Of a DNA stretch of 64,000 nt, positions 44,153 through 53,080 are shown piece by piece. Each line of letters starts with the position of its first letter. The first letter of the stretch is position 1. Source of the stretch: Leptolyngbya sp. NIES-2104 (GTDB lineage Bacteria > Cyanobacteriota > Cyanobacteriia > Leptolyngbyales > Leptolyngbyaceae); assembly GCF_001485215.1 (NCBI RefSeq), contig NZ_BBWW01000001.1, forward strand, positions 2,108,001 through 2,172,000, in the 5' to 3' direction. Both the position numbers and the translations under genes were made by a program. Below the pieces are notes generated by a model. That model was not told the DNA's origin, ran no database searches, and saw nothing but the letters and a program-made list of their open reading frames with translations.

Positions 44153-45136
44153 GTGGCGGGGCATGGCATGATCGGAAGTTTGGTTCACGCTTATACCCCC
44201 TTGATCTTCTGGACAGGGGTGGGTGCTTTGTTGTTTAAGTATTTGCCTCAATCGTTTCCAAGACTTTTAGGGCGAAGTTTATATTGGATCGGCGTACCGT
44301 GGCAGATTTTCGCCTTGGTGCGGCAGACGGATTTTAATGCGAATGCGGGAATCGCCCCAGTAGTCACGATCGCAACTCTCGGTACGGGATTAACGATCGC
44401 TTGGATCACGCTGCAAATTTTGGTCTGGCTCAAAACTGTCTCGAAACCGACTTGGTTAAATGCGATCGATTCTTGGTTGCCGCCGCTCGATCGTTCTTCT
44501 CAAGGCACATTCGTCATCGCTTCGATGATCGGCAATACGGGCTTTGTTGGACTGGGATTAATTCCAGCACTGATCGGAGATGGTGATCTAAGTTGGGCGG
44601 TCTTCTTTAGCGTCACCCAGAATTTGATCGGCACGTATGGGATCGGGGTTCTGATTGCGAGTCACTATGGACGATCGGAAAATCAAAGCTCGATTTTGAC
44701 CTTGCTGCGCGATCTCATCACTGTTCCTACTCTTTGGGCGTTTGCGGCAAGTTATGCGACTCAATCGATCGCGTTTCCAGAATGGGGAGAAACGATCGTA
44801 CATTCGTCGCTATTGTTCGTGATCCCCGCATCTTTTCTATTGATGGGAATGCGATTGATTCAACTTAAAGGAATTGACAGCCTCAAAACCGCTACAATTC
44901 CGGTATTGCTGAAAGCTTTAGTGTTACCAATCTTAGTCGCGATCGCGGTTGCACTTCTCGGATTAAATCACGATGCCCGCCTTTCTTTGACGATCATGGC
45001 AGGTGTTCCCACTGCATTTGCCAGCTTGATTTTGGCTGAGGAGTATAACTTAGACCATGATCTCGCTGCCAGTAGTATCGCTCTGAGTACGATCGCGATT
45101 CTGGTTACGATTCCGATTTGGTTATTTGTTAGCTAA
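44153..45136 (+). CDS. AEC (auxin efflux carrier-like) family transporter
   Basis: A 327-residue inner-membrane protein with about ten hydrophobic segments. A central helical-reentry type motif is seen (FVIASMIGNTGFVGLGLIPAL), and near the C-terminus MAGVPTAFASLILAEEY, typical of AEC permeases. The substrate is unknown. I keep the GTG at 44153 because ggagtag lies 8-10 bases upstream; an ATG at 44168 is an alternative. It is 80 bases downstream of ftn2. Confidence 0.82.
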   Translation: MAGHGMIGSLVHAYTPLIFWTGVGALLFKYLPQSFPRLLGRSLYWIGVPWQIFALVRQTDFNANAGIAPVVTIATLGTGLTIAWITLQILVWLKTVSKPTWLNAIDSWLPPLDRSSQGTFVIASMIGNTGFVGLGLIPALIGDGDLSWAVFFSVTQNLIGTYGIGVLIASHYGRSENQSSILTLLRDLITVPTLWAFAASYATQSIAFPEWGETIVHSSLLFVIPASFLLMGMRLIQLKGIDSLKTATIPVLLKALVLPILVAIAVALLGLNHDARLSLTIMAGVPTAFASLILAEEYNLDHDLAASSIALSTIAILVTIPIWLFVS

Positions 45137-45215
45137 AGATTGAAAAATTGTATAAACGCATACGTACCGCTGGATCAATGGTAGAATTTTGCCGACAAGT
45201 CGAGACGCACTTTTT

Positions 45216-45977
45216 ATGTCGCCTACGCTTCTGACCGAACCTGCATCCGTCACACCGAGACTCACTTTAGGACGAATCCTAGTAGTGGACGATGAACATT
45301 TGATCCGAGATACGATCGCGCTCACTTTGTCCGATGAAGGTTATGAAATCATGACCGCCGTGGATGGTCGTGAAGCCTTAGAAATTCTTCAAGCGGCACT
45401 CAGTCCAGAATCCGATCAGGCTGCGATGCCTGACTTAATCATTTTGGACTTGATGCTGCCGTACGTGAACGGATTGGATATTTGTCGCTGGATGCGTCGT
45501 GAAGGAAGCAGTGTTCCGATTCTCATGCTGAGCGCGAAAGGGAGCGAAACCGATCGCGTCGTCGGGCTTGAAGTGGGAGCCGATGACTATCTTACAAAAC
45601 CGTTTGGAATGCGCGAATTGATTGCCCGGTGCCGCGCTCTTCTGCGCCGTCACCAACAATTTCAGACAACACAACCTGTTCCAACGCTGCAATTTCAAGA
45701 TGTCACGATTTACCCTCAAGAATGCCGTGTGACCGTTCGGGGTGAAGTCGTCAATTTTTCGCCTAAAGAATTCAAGTTATTAGAGCTTTTCTTGCGCCAC
45801 CCCAAGCGAGTTTGGTCACGGGATCAACTTTTAGAGAAAATTTGGGGTCATGATTTTATCGGGGAAAGTAAAACTGTGGATGTGCATATCCGCTGGTTGA
45901 GAGAAAAGCTCGAACTCGATCCCAGTAATCCCCAATATTTAGTCACGGTGAGAGGCTTCGGATATCGTTTCGGTTAA
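45216..45977 (+). CDS. sphR: OmpR-family response regulator, SphR-like
   Basis: DNA-binding response regulator. Receiver domain: acidic pair VVDDEH, phosphorylated Asp78 in LIILDLMLPY, and Lys in YLTKPFG. C-terminal OmpR-type winged helix: FSPKEFKLLELFLRHP, HIRWLREKLELDP, TVRGFGYRF. It is directly followed by a kinase with a hydrophobic anchor and PAS domain, which matches SphS/PhoR; this suggests the phosphate-starvation pair SphR/SphS. I chose the ATG at 45216 (MSPTLLTEPA) over an upstream one at 45189. An RpaB-like role is an alternative but less likely. Confidence 0.75.
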   Translation: MSPTLLTEPASVTPRLTLGRILVVDDEHLIRDTIALTLSDEGYEIMTAVDGREALEILQAALSPESDQAAMPDLIILDLMLPYVNGLDICRWMRREGSSVPILMLSAKGSETDRVVGLEVGADDYLTKPFGMRELIARCRALLRRHQQFQTTQPVPTLQFQDVTIYPQECRVTVRGEVVNFSPKEFKLLELFLRHPKRVWSRDQLLEKIWGHDFIGESKTVDVHIRWLREKLELDPSNPQYLVTVRGFGYRFG

Positions 45978-46010
45978 GCTAAAGGGGAAATTACTCGCCC
46001 CTCGCTGCCT

Positions 46011-47291
46011 GTGTCTGTTCTCTGGTTTCTGGCTGGACTTGCGATCGGGATTCTGCCGTTTACGCTGTATCGGGGTCAACTCAGTTCCCGCATCGATCGC
46101 TTAACAAAAGACTTACCGCCCGACGAAGCCGCGATCGATTTGTCGGTGACTTCTCGCTTGTCGATGTTGATGCACCACAATCAGGAACGGATGGAGGAGT
46201 TGGAACGCTCGATTGAGGCGTGGAAACAGATTCAGAATCTTTGTCCGATCGCTTATCTTCAAGTCGATGAAGAAAACCAGCTAATTTGGTGCAATCCTGC
46301 CGCCGCAGAACTTTTAGGAATCACTCAGAACGAAGATTACGCCCCGCGATTATTGCTGGAACTGGTGCGATCGTATGAACTCGATTCGCTGATTGAAAAG
46401 GCACGCGATCGCAATCAACCCCATCAGCGCGAATGGCTGTTTTATTCGATCTCCGCCGATGCTGATGATCTTTCTCATGCTCGATCGACTCCGATTCGAG
46501 GATTTGCTTTTCCCTTATCAGCGGGTGAAGTAGGAGTCTACCTCGAAAATCGTCAGGAAGCCACGAACCTAGCACAACAGCGCGATCGTTGGACTTCTGA
46601 TGTCGCACACGAACTCAGAACGCCCCTCACTTCGATTCGTCTCGTCGCGGAAACGCTACAATCTCGGCTTGATCCCCCCAATCGGCAATGGATCGATCGT
46701 TTACTGAATGAAACGATTCGCCTCAGTCGATTAGTTCAAGATTTACTTGATCTCAGTCAGCTAGACCTTAATCCCTCACAGCGATTACGGCTCACTTCTG
46801 TAGATTCAGTCAAACTGATTTATTCCGCGTGGCAAAGTCTCGAACCGCTTGCCTGTGAAAAGAACGTGCAATTTTGCTATGACGGGTTAGAGTCGGTCAT
46901 TCTCAAAGCAGACGAAGCTCGAATGCACCGGGTTTTTCTAAACCTGCTCGATAACAGTCTCAAGTACAGCCCACCAGGAAGCGTGATTCGAGTCGAAACT
47001 ACCTTACGAGAGCAGTCCAAACCGCGAATTCAGATCGACATCATCGATTCAGGTGAGGGATTCCCTGAAGACGCGATCGATTACGTCTTCGATCGCTTTT
47101 ATCGGGCAGACCCATCCCGATCACGTCCCGTTCGGGAACAGGAAGCCACTCAGTTGACCAGTGGCAGCGGATTAGGACTCGCGATCGTGCGCCAAATCAT
47201 TGAAGCGCATCAAGGCACCGTCCGCGCCCAAAATCATCCCAATGGGGGTGCGTGGTTGCAACTAAATTTACCGTGTGAGCGGACTTCATAA
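46011..47291 (+). CDS. sphS: Sensor histidine kinase, SphS-like
   Basis: Membrane-anchored histidine kinase. The N-terminal hydrophobic helix is residues 3-20 (VLWFLAGLAIGILPFTLY), then a PAS region at ~75-135 (LCPIAYLQVDEENQLIWCNP). The phospho-acceptor is His200 in DVAHELRTPLTSIR. The ATPase boxes are N (FLNLLDNSLKYS), G1 (IIDSGEGFPED) and G2 (GSGLGLAIVRQI). There is no HAMP domain, which separates it from NblS and favours SphS. It starts with GTG, 33 bases after the regulator gene, and is surely cotranscribed with it. Confidence 0.78.
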   Translation: MSVLWFLAGLAIGILPFTLYRGQLSSRIDRLTKDLPPDEAAIDLSVTSRLSMLMHHNQERMEELERSIEAWKQIQNLCPIAYLQVDEENQLIWCNPAAAELLGITQNEDYAPRLLLELVRSYELDSLIEKARDRNQPHQREWLFYSISADADDLSHARSTPIRGFAFPLSAGEVGVYLENRQEATNLAQQRDRWTSDVAHELRTPLTSIRLVAETLQSRLDPPNRQWIDRLLNETIRLSRLVQDLLDLSQLDLNPSQRLRLTSVDSVKLIYSAWQSLEPLACEKNVQFCYDGLESVILKADEARMHRVFLNLLDNSLKYSPPGSVIRVETTLREQSKPRIQIDIIDSGEGFPEDAIDYVFDRFYRADPSRSRPVREQEATQLTSGSGLGLAIVRQIIEAHQGTVRAQNHPNGGAWLQLNLPCERTS

Positions 47292-47452
47292 TTACTTATC
47301 GCTCTCTGTCAACGGATTACGAATTCTGAATGACGCTGATTTTCCGCCATTTTACTGAATACAGGCTGGTGTAATATTTGTACATATTAGTATTTGTACG
47401 GTCTTTGCATTTTTAGCTTCATCATTTGCTCACATTGTTGTTCTGAATCTGT

Positions 47453-48244
47453 ATGCCTGAAAGAGTCCAGAAAATTCTTTCGCAATGGGGAATCGCCTCG
47501 CGTCGTCAGGCGGAACAGATGATCCTGGAAGGGCGCGTGAGACTTAATGGAACTGTCGCAGAGTTGGGTCAGAAAGCTGATCCAGAATGTGATCGCGTCG
47601 AAGTTGACGGGCAACTGATTCAAATTGTCGATCGACCACAGTTTCTCTACTTTCTGCTGAATAAACCCGCAGGAGTGATTTCAACCTGTGACGATCCGCA
47701 GAACCGAAAAACCGTTCTTGAACTCTTACCGAAGAATTTACGGCAAGGACAAGGACTTCACCCGATCGGTCGATTAGATGTAGAATCAACCGGAGCAATT
47801 CTGTTGACGAATGATGGCGAATTGACTCATTATTTGACTCATCCTCGCCATCACATCCCTAAAACATATGAAGTCTGGGTTGAACAAGAAGTGTCACGAT
47901 CCGTCTTGCAGCAATGGCGCGAAGGCGTTATCTTAGACAACCGAAAAACCCTTCCTGCTTCGGTGAATGTGTTGCGCCGTACTCCATCGAGTACACTCCT
48001 GCGCGTCATCCTTCGCGAAGGTCGGAACCGTCAAATCCGCCGAGTCGCTGAGCAGTTGGGTCATCCCGTGATTCAGCTTCACCGCAGTGCGATCGGAGAA
48101 ATCCAGATCAATCCACCGGGCAGACCCGCTTTACCCACGGGACACTACCGCCCGCTAGAAGATTTTGAAATTCGTGTACTTAAACAGGGCATGAACCCGC
48201 CGTTAGAGAAGTTGCCAGCACAGACGAAGGAGCAGCGCAGATGA
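47453..48244 (+). CDS. rluB: RsuA/RluB-family rRNA pseudouridine synthase
   Basis: Converts uridine to pseudouridine in rRNA. An N-terminal S4 RNA-binding domain (RVQKILSQWGIASRRQAEQM) is followed by the catalytic domain with Asp in HPIGRLDVESTGAILLTND and later REGRNRQIRRVAEQLGHPV. At 263 residues it fits RluB/RsuA-type enzymes; which rRNA it modifies is not decided by sequence. Its stop overlaps the next gene's start (ATGA). Confidence 0.88.
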   Translation: MPERVQKILSQWGIASRRQAEQMILEGRVRLNGTVAELGQKADPECDRVEVDGQLIQIVDRPQFLYFLLNKPAGVISTCDDPQNRKTVLELLPKNLRQGQGLHPIGRLDVESTGAILLTNDGELTHYLTHPRHHIPKTYEVWVEQEVSRSVLQQWREGVILDNRKTLPASVNVLRRTPSSTLLRVILREGRNRQIRRVAEQLGHPVIQLHRSAIGEIQINPPGRPALPTGHYRPLEDFEIRVLKQGMNPPLEKLPAQTKEQRR

Positions 48245-49050
48245 ACAAGCAGACCCTCCAAACAAATCGAGAACAGGCGGAACGGCTGGCAGAGTTGGGC
48301 AATCGACTCCGCGATCGTCGTCAATCGCAAGATATTTCTCTCGAAAAAGTGGCAGGAGCAACCTGTATTCAACCCCGGTTATTGAAAGCGATCGAACAAG
48401 GAAAGATTGAGGAACTTCCCGAACCTGTCTACATTCACAGCTTTATTCGCCAGTACGCAGACGCGATCGGGCTAAATGGCGTGGAATTTGCCAGTGAATT
48501 CCCGACGACGGGCGTGATGGCGTTGCCTACAATTCGCACTTCTTGGCGATCGCTGCCAGGAGCACAGTTACGCCCGATGCACTTGTATTTGATGTATATG
48601 GTGCTGATTTTTGGAGCGGTGAACGGGCTGTCGTATTTTCTCAATCGATCGACTCAAGCTTCACTGCCCGCGATCGAGGTACAGCAGCCTATTGTTCCTT
48701 CACCGATGGGACCGATGCAGCCCGTTCAACAGCCTGCTAGTACAAAGAAAATTACTCCGGCTCCGGCTTCTAACAAGCCGATTCGGGTAGGAGTGACGGT
48801 TGCTGAAGAATCTTGGGTGCGGGTGATGGCAGATAATCAAGTCGCGTTTGAGGGTGAATTGCCCAAGGGGACGCAGCGGACTTGGACCGCCGATCGACAA
48901 GTCGTTGTTCGGGCTGGAAATGCGGGCGGCGTGATCGTGTCTTATAACGAGAGTCAGGCAAAACCGCTGGGACAACCGGGAGAGATTGAAGAAATGATTT
49001 TCCCGCCTGATCCGCAGATGGCGACTTTGCCCAACGAGAATTTGAGATAA
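48241..49050 (+). CDS. RodZ-like HTH / membrane / DUF4115 protein
   Basis: A 269-residue protein with the RodZ layout: an N-terminal HTH of the Cro/RodZ type (LRDRRQSQDISLEKVAGATC, IQPRLLKAIEQGKIEEL), one membrane helix near 117-135 (MYMVLIFGAVNGLSYFLN), a Pro/Gln-rich linker, and a C-terminal DUF4115 domain (RVGVTVAEESWVRVMADNQV). RodZ links MreB to the cell wall. Overlap with the upstream synthase (ATGA) suggests translational coupling. The name RodZ is likely but not proven. Confidence 0.78.
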   Translation: MNKQTLQTNREQAERLAELGNRLRDRRQSQDISLEKVAGATCIQPRLLKAIEQGKIEELPEPVYIHSFIRQYADAIGLNGVEFASEFPTTGVMALPTIRTSWRSLPGAQLRPMHLYLMYMVLIFGAVNGLSYFLNRSTQASLPAIEVQQPIVPSPMGPMQPVQQPASTKKITPAPASNKPIRVGVTVAEESWVRVMADNQVAFEGELPKGTQRTWTADRQVVVRAGNAGGVIVSYNESQAKPLGQPGEIEEMIFPPDPQMATLPNENLR

Positions 49051-49093
49051 TAGGCTGTGGGGCGAATTCCGCCCCTTTATTTTTTGGATCAGC

Positions 49094-50923
49094 ATGTCTG
49101 TAAATTACGGTTGGATGGGGTCGATCGCTGATTTTCTCGCTTGTTCTGGGCAAGACTGGTTCGCAACGATGCAGGCGAATTATCAGGCGATGTATCAAAT
49201 GCGATCGACCACAACGCAAAATCAGGCTTGGGAAGAATGCGGGGAAATTTTACGGGCAGCTTTCGCTGTGCCGGAGGCAGCGCAGTTCGCCACCCTTAGC
49301 CGCAAATCCTGGACGCTCATTTTTGAATACGAATTGCCCGGTGAAGGCGGACGGCGACCCGATTTAGTAATTTTAGGAGCGGGACACATTCTCGTTTTCG
49401 AGTTCAAGCAAAAAGCAACGCTCTCGACTGCGGATCTCGATCAAGTTGCAGCATACGCACGAGATTTGACGGAATATCATCAAGCCTCCGCAAATCATCC
49501 GGTAAGTGCAATTCTGATTCCAACGCGCTACACAAAAGAAAATGTAATCAGAAACACAGTTCAAATTCTAAATCCAACGCAAATCGGAAAGTATTTAGAA
49601 TCATTGACTGAAACAGAATCTGAAATCGATTCAAATCAATGGGTGGATTCAATCTATGAACCATTACCGACCGTAATCGCAGCCGCAAGACGAATTTTTC
49701 AGCAAGAACCGTTACCGAGTATCAGACGCGCTCAGAGTGCAAAAATCCCTGAGATTCTGGATTATTTGCGGCAAATTGTCGATCGAGCTTCTCAACAAAA
49801 AGAACGCCACCTAATTCTGATTACAGGCGTTCCCGGAGCCGGAAAAACGCTCGTTGGATTGCAGTTCGTTTATCAAAGCGATCGACCTGCAATTTTCCTA
49901 TCTGGTAATCGTCCTCTGATCTCTGTGCTTCAGTACGCCCTTCAAAGTAAAGCCTTTGTGCGAGAAATTCGGAATTTCTATTTACAACACGAAGCCCGTC
50001 GCCAGTCCGCACCGAGAGAAAACATTATCGTGTTCGATGAAGCGCAGCGGGCTTGGGATGCCGATCGCATGTCTGAAAAGTACGGGATTTCGAGCGCGGC
50101 TCCGGGTGCCGTGTTACGAATTTGTGAGCGGGTTCCAGACTGGTGTGTCTTACTCGGCTTAATCGGAGAAGGGCAAACGATTCACGTCGGGGAAGAAGGC
50201 GGAATCGAACAATGGAATGAAGGCTTAAGTGAATCTTGGCAGGTTCATTGTTCGTCTGAGCAATCAAAATATTTTGATACAAGCGTTCATGTGAATGATT
50301 TATTAAATCTCACAACTTCTTTACGATCGCATCTCGCCCATCATGTTCAAACCTGGGTGGCTCATGTTCTAAATCACGACATTGATCGCGCCAGAGCAAC
50401 GATGCCTTTATTAATTGAAGAAGGATTTAATTGTTATCTCACTCGCGATTTAGAAGCAGCGAAAGAGTATTGTCGATCGCGTTATCAGAATCAATCCGAT
50501 AAACGTTATGGATTCGTTGCCTCTTCTCGATCGCGCAATTTAGTCAAATACGGGATTCGTAACGATTACATTTCTACTCAGAAGCTAAATATTGGTGCTT
50601 GGTACATTGATCCGCCAGATTCTGAGAATTCTTGCTGTACCTTCGATCGCGTTGTCACCGAATTTAGCTGTCAGGGATTGGAATTAGATTTTCCCATCAT
50701 TGGCTGGGGCGATGACCTGATTTGGAAAGATGAGGCTTGGATCACCACCACACGTCAAAAGAACGTTCGTGATCCGCTACAACTCCGACTCAATAGCTAC
50801 CGCGTTCTACTCACTCGTGGACGAGACGGATTCATCCTCTACGTCCCGCCCGAAACCAAAATGGATCGCACTTTTGAAATTTTGCGATCGTCCGGATTAT
50901 CACTTCTTATCGCCGAAAGGTGA
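49094..50923 (+). CDS. PD-(D/E)XK nuclease-like domain fused to a DUF2075/Schlafen-type helicase domain
   Basis: A 609-residue protein. Residues ~70-130 show a PD-(D/E)XK nuclease pattern: Asp90 in RRPDLVILG, Glu103-x-Lys105 in LVFEFKQK, and Gln117 in DQVAAYARD. The helicase part has Walker A GVPGAGKT (245-252), Walker B-like IIVFDEAQ (311-318), motif V-like FSCQGLELDFPII and motif VI-like RVLLTRGR, typical of DUF2075 SF1 ATPases. Such fusions are seen in predicted defence or DNA-repair genes. It lies alone on the + strand between rodZ-like and sigC. I cannot name its function. Confidence 0.78.
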   Translation: MSVNYGWMGSIADFLACSGQDWFATMQANYQAMYQMRSTTTQNQAWEECGEILRAAFAVPEAAQFATLSRKSWTLIFEYELPGEGGRRPDLVILGAGHILVFEFKQKATLSTADLDQVAAYARDLTEYHQASANHPVSAILIPTRYTKENVIRNTVQILNPTQIGKYLESLTETESEIDSNQWVDSIYEPLPTVIAAARRIFQQEPLPSIRRAQSAKIPEILDYLRQIVDRASQQKERHLILITGVPGAGKTLVGLQFVYQSDRPAIFLSGNRPLISVLQYALQSKAFVREIRNFYLQHEARRQSAPRENIIVFDEAQRAWDADRMSEKYGISSAAPGAVLRICERVPDWCVLLGLIGEGQTIHVGEEGGIEQWNEGLSESWQVHCSSEQSKYFDTSVHVNDLLNLTTSLRSHLAHHVQTWVAHVLNHDIDRARATMPLLIEEGFNCYLTRDLEAAKEYCRSRYQNQSDKRYGFVASSRSRNLVKYGIRNDYISTQKLNIGAWYIDPPDSENSCCTFDRVVTEFSCQGLELDFPIIGWGDDLIWKDEAWITTTRQKNVRDPLQLRLNSYRVLLTRGRDGFILYVPPETKMDRTFEILRSSGLSLLIAER

Positions 50924-51260
50924 TGTCATGAAGCCCAGACGCAACATGACACGCTTTGAAGTGATCTCAGTCAAAACACGGATTGATCTCGGTCACTTCA
51001 TAAAGCTTTTAACATCACTATACTGACTCCAACCCGTCATCACGCAAAACTTTAATCGCGCAAATTCCGAATCGCAGTCTTGATCGTGTGTAGTAACGAG
51101 TAGCTCCTTCGCACGATAGCAACCTGCGATATTCATCCTGTCTTTACAGATAAGTAATTTCAACGTTTTCTGGAACTCGCAACTCTGTTCCTGAGTCCCA
51201 GACCACGGGAACACTAAGCGAAGCAACCGACCGATTTCCACATAGCGCACAGAACACATG
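50924..51260. promoter_or_regulatory. Upstream region of sigC
   Basis: A spacer of about 337 bases without a supported gene. A minus-strand frame (50993-51259) exists but has no recognisable family or start context. The region probably holds the sigC promoters, and I could not fix boxes. Confidence 0.4.
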
Positions 51261-52502
51261 ATGCCAGCAACCTCTTTCTACGCTGATGCAGAATTTGACC
51301 CCTCCACCCTGGAGCATTCCTCGATCGTGACAGACTCCGAGTTTGATCCGAGCGAAGACCTTTCAGAACTCGACGCTGAACTGTCGGGACAGCGAGGAAT
51401 GCGTGCCACTGGGCGGAAAACCACCGATTTGGTCAGGCTCTACCTTCAAGAAATCGGGCGCTACCGCCTCCTCGGACGCGATGAAGAAGTCGCGGAGGCG
51501 CAAAAAGTCCAACGCTACATGAAGCTCTTAGAACAGCGCAACCATGCCGCAGAAAAAGGAAACGCCCTGATTCTTCAATATGTGCACTTGATCGAGGTTC
51601 GCGATCGCTTAGTCTCCACGCTGACTCATCGCCCTTCCCTCGAACGCTGGGCGACCGAAGCCAAAATCGATGTTGCTGACCTCAAGCCGATGTTGGCAGA
51701 AGGAAAACAACACTGGGCAAAAGTCGTCAACTTAACCGTTGCCGAACTGGATTCAATTCAAAATCAAGGACTGGCAGCCAAGACCCGAATGATTAACGCC
51801 AACCTGCGCTTAGTCGTCTCGGTCGCAAAGAAATATCAAAATCGCGGCTTGGAACTGCTTGATTTAATCCAAGAAGGAACACTCGGATTAGAAAGAGCGG
51901 TTGAGAAGTTCGATCCGACGAAAGGCTATCGATTCAGCACTTATGCGTATTGGTGGATTCGTCAGGGAATCACTCGTGCGATCGCAACTCAGAGCCGCAC
52001 GATTCGCCTTCCCGTTCACATCACCGAAAAGCTCAACAAAATCAAAAAAGCTCAGCGTAAAATTTCTCAGGAAAAAGGTCGTACCGCCACGATCGAAGAT
52101 ATTGCTTCGGAACTGGAAATGACTCCGCCGCAAGTCCGTGAAGTCCTTTTACGGGTTCCACGTTCAGTATCGCTCGAAACCAAAGTCGGAAAAGAGCGCG
52201 ACACGGAACTTGGCGATCTACTCGAAACCGAGGAAATCACGCCAGAAGAAACGCTGATGCGGGAATCGCTGAGACGCGACTTGATCCAATTGTTGGCGGA
52301 TTTGACCGATCGCGAACGTGATGTCATCGAAATGCGGTTTGGTTTGGGCAGCGATGGTCATCCTTATTCATTGGCGGAAATTGGACGCGCTTTAGAACTG
52401 TCGAGAGAACGAGTCCGGCAAATTGAAGCGAAAGCGTTGCAGAAATTACGTCAGCCAAAACGTCGTAATCGTGTGCGCGACTACCTTGAGTCACTCAGCT
52501 AG
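51261..52502 (+). CDS. sigC: Group 2 sigma factor SigC
   Basis: RNA polymerase sigma-70 family factor of group 2, an alternative sigma. The N-terminus MPATSFYADAEFD matches SigC as I recall it from Nostoc. Region 1.2 is TTDLVRLYLQEIGRYRLLGRDEEVAEAQ, region 2 is ANLRLVVSVAKKYQNRGLELLDLIQEGT plus GYRFSTYAYWWIRQGITRAI, and region 4 is DRERDVIEMRFGLG and LAEIGRALELSRERVRQIEAKAL. It ends RRNRVRDYLESLS. The 413 residues fit SigC, and the first part differs from SigA. An ATG one codon upstream (51258) is possible. Followed by furA. Confidence 0.9.
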   Translation: MPATSFYADAEFDPSTLEHSSIVTDSEFDPSEDLSELDAELSGQRGMRATGRKTTDLVRLYLQEIGRYRLLGRDEEVAEAQKVQRYMKLLEQRNHAAEKGNALILQYVHLIEVRDRLVSTLTHRPSLERWATEAKIDVADLKPMLAEGKQHWAKVVNLTVAELDSIQNQGLAAKTRMINANLRLVVSVAKKYQNRGLELLDLIQEGTLGLERAVEKFDPTKGYRFSTYAYWWIRQGITRAIATQSRTIRLPVHITEKLNKIKKAQRKISQEKGRTATIEDIASELEMTPPQVREVLLRVPRSVSLETKVGKERDTELGDLLETEEITPEETLMRESLRRDLIQLLADLTDRERDVIEMRFGLGSDGHPYSLAEIGRALELSRERVRQIEAKALQKLRQPKRRNRVRDYLESLS

Positions 52503-52538
52503 ACGATTCGATCCCCTGCACAATTGAAGAATGTTCTC

Positions 52539-52576
52539 AATTAGGCGAACTTATTGAAAATCGCCTAATTTTTTTG
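52539..52576 (+). terminator. Terminator between sigC and furA
   Basis: aattaggcga (52539-52548) pairs perfectly with tcgcctaatt (52561-52570), loop of 12 bases, followed by ttttt. It separates sigC from furA transcription, so furA should have its own promoter in the ~40 bases between, which would overlap the terminator. Confidence 0.85.
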
Positions 52577-52614
52577 TTATGCTATGGTTCTCAAGAAAGG
52601 AGACTTTGTTGACA

Positions 52615-53079
52615 ATGCTGAACGCTCCTACTTACACCAGTGCTTCGCTCAAGGCTGAATTGAATGAAAAAGGATGGCGTTTGACTCCACAACGCGAAAT
52701 CATCCTGCAAGTGTTTCAAAAACTTCCAGAAGGGCAACACTTAAGCGCTGAAGATCTCTATCACGAACTTCAAACCAAAGGTGAAGGAATTAGTCTCTCG
52801 ACGATTTATCGCACCTTAAAATTGATGTCGCGGATGGGCATCCTACGCGAACTCGAACTTGCTGAAGGTCACAAACACTACGAGATTAATCAACCGTATC
52901 CGCATCATCATCATCACTTAATTTGTGTCCGCTGCAATAAAACGATCGAGTTCAAAAGCGATTCGATTCTCAAAACCGGAACCAAAGCAGCCCAGAAAGA
53001 GGGATACCACATCCTGGACTGCCAACTGACGATTCATGCGGTTTGTCCCACCTGTCAGCGATCGCTACTCCCGCTCTGA
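52615..53079 (+). CDS. furA: Ferric uptake regulator FurA
   Basis: Iron-responsive repressor. The N-terminal winged helix (LTPQREIILQVFQKLPEGQHL; ISLSTIYRTLKLM) is followed by the dimerisation/metal domain with PHHHHHLICVRCN (CxxC) and CPTC near the end. About 154 residues, matching cyanobacterial FurA up to ...PTCQRSLLPL. I use the ATG at 52615; a TTG two codons upstream (52609) is nearer the aaggag site (52597) and is a real alternative. It faces the convergent cell-wall-binding gene with one base between their stops. Confidence 0.92.
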   Translation: MLNAPTYTSASLKAELNEKGWRLTPQREIILQVFQKLPEGQHLSAEDLYHELQTKGEGISLSTIYRTLKLMSRMGILRELELAEGHKHYEINQPYPHHHHHLICVRCNKTIEFKSDSILKTGTKAAQKEGYHILDCQLTIHAVCPTCQRSLLPL

Positions 53080-53080
53080 G

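Noticed and set aside
50993-51259. 88-residue minus-strand frame upstream of sigC
   Set aside because: It has no clear ribosome site or known family and overlaps the region where sigC promoters are expected. It is kept only as spacer.
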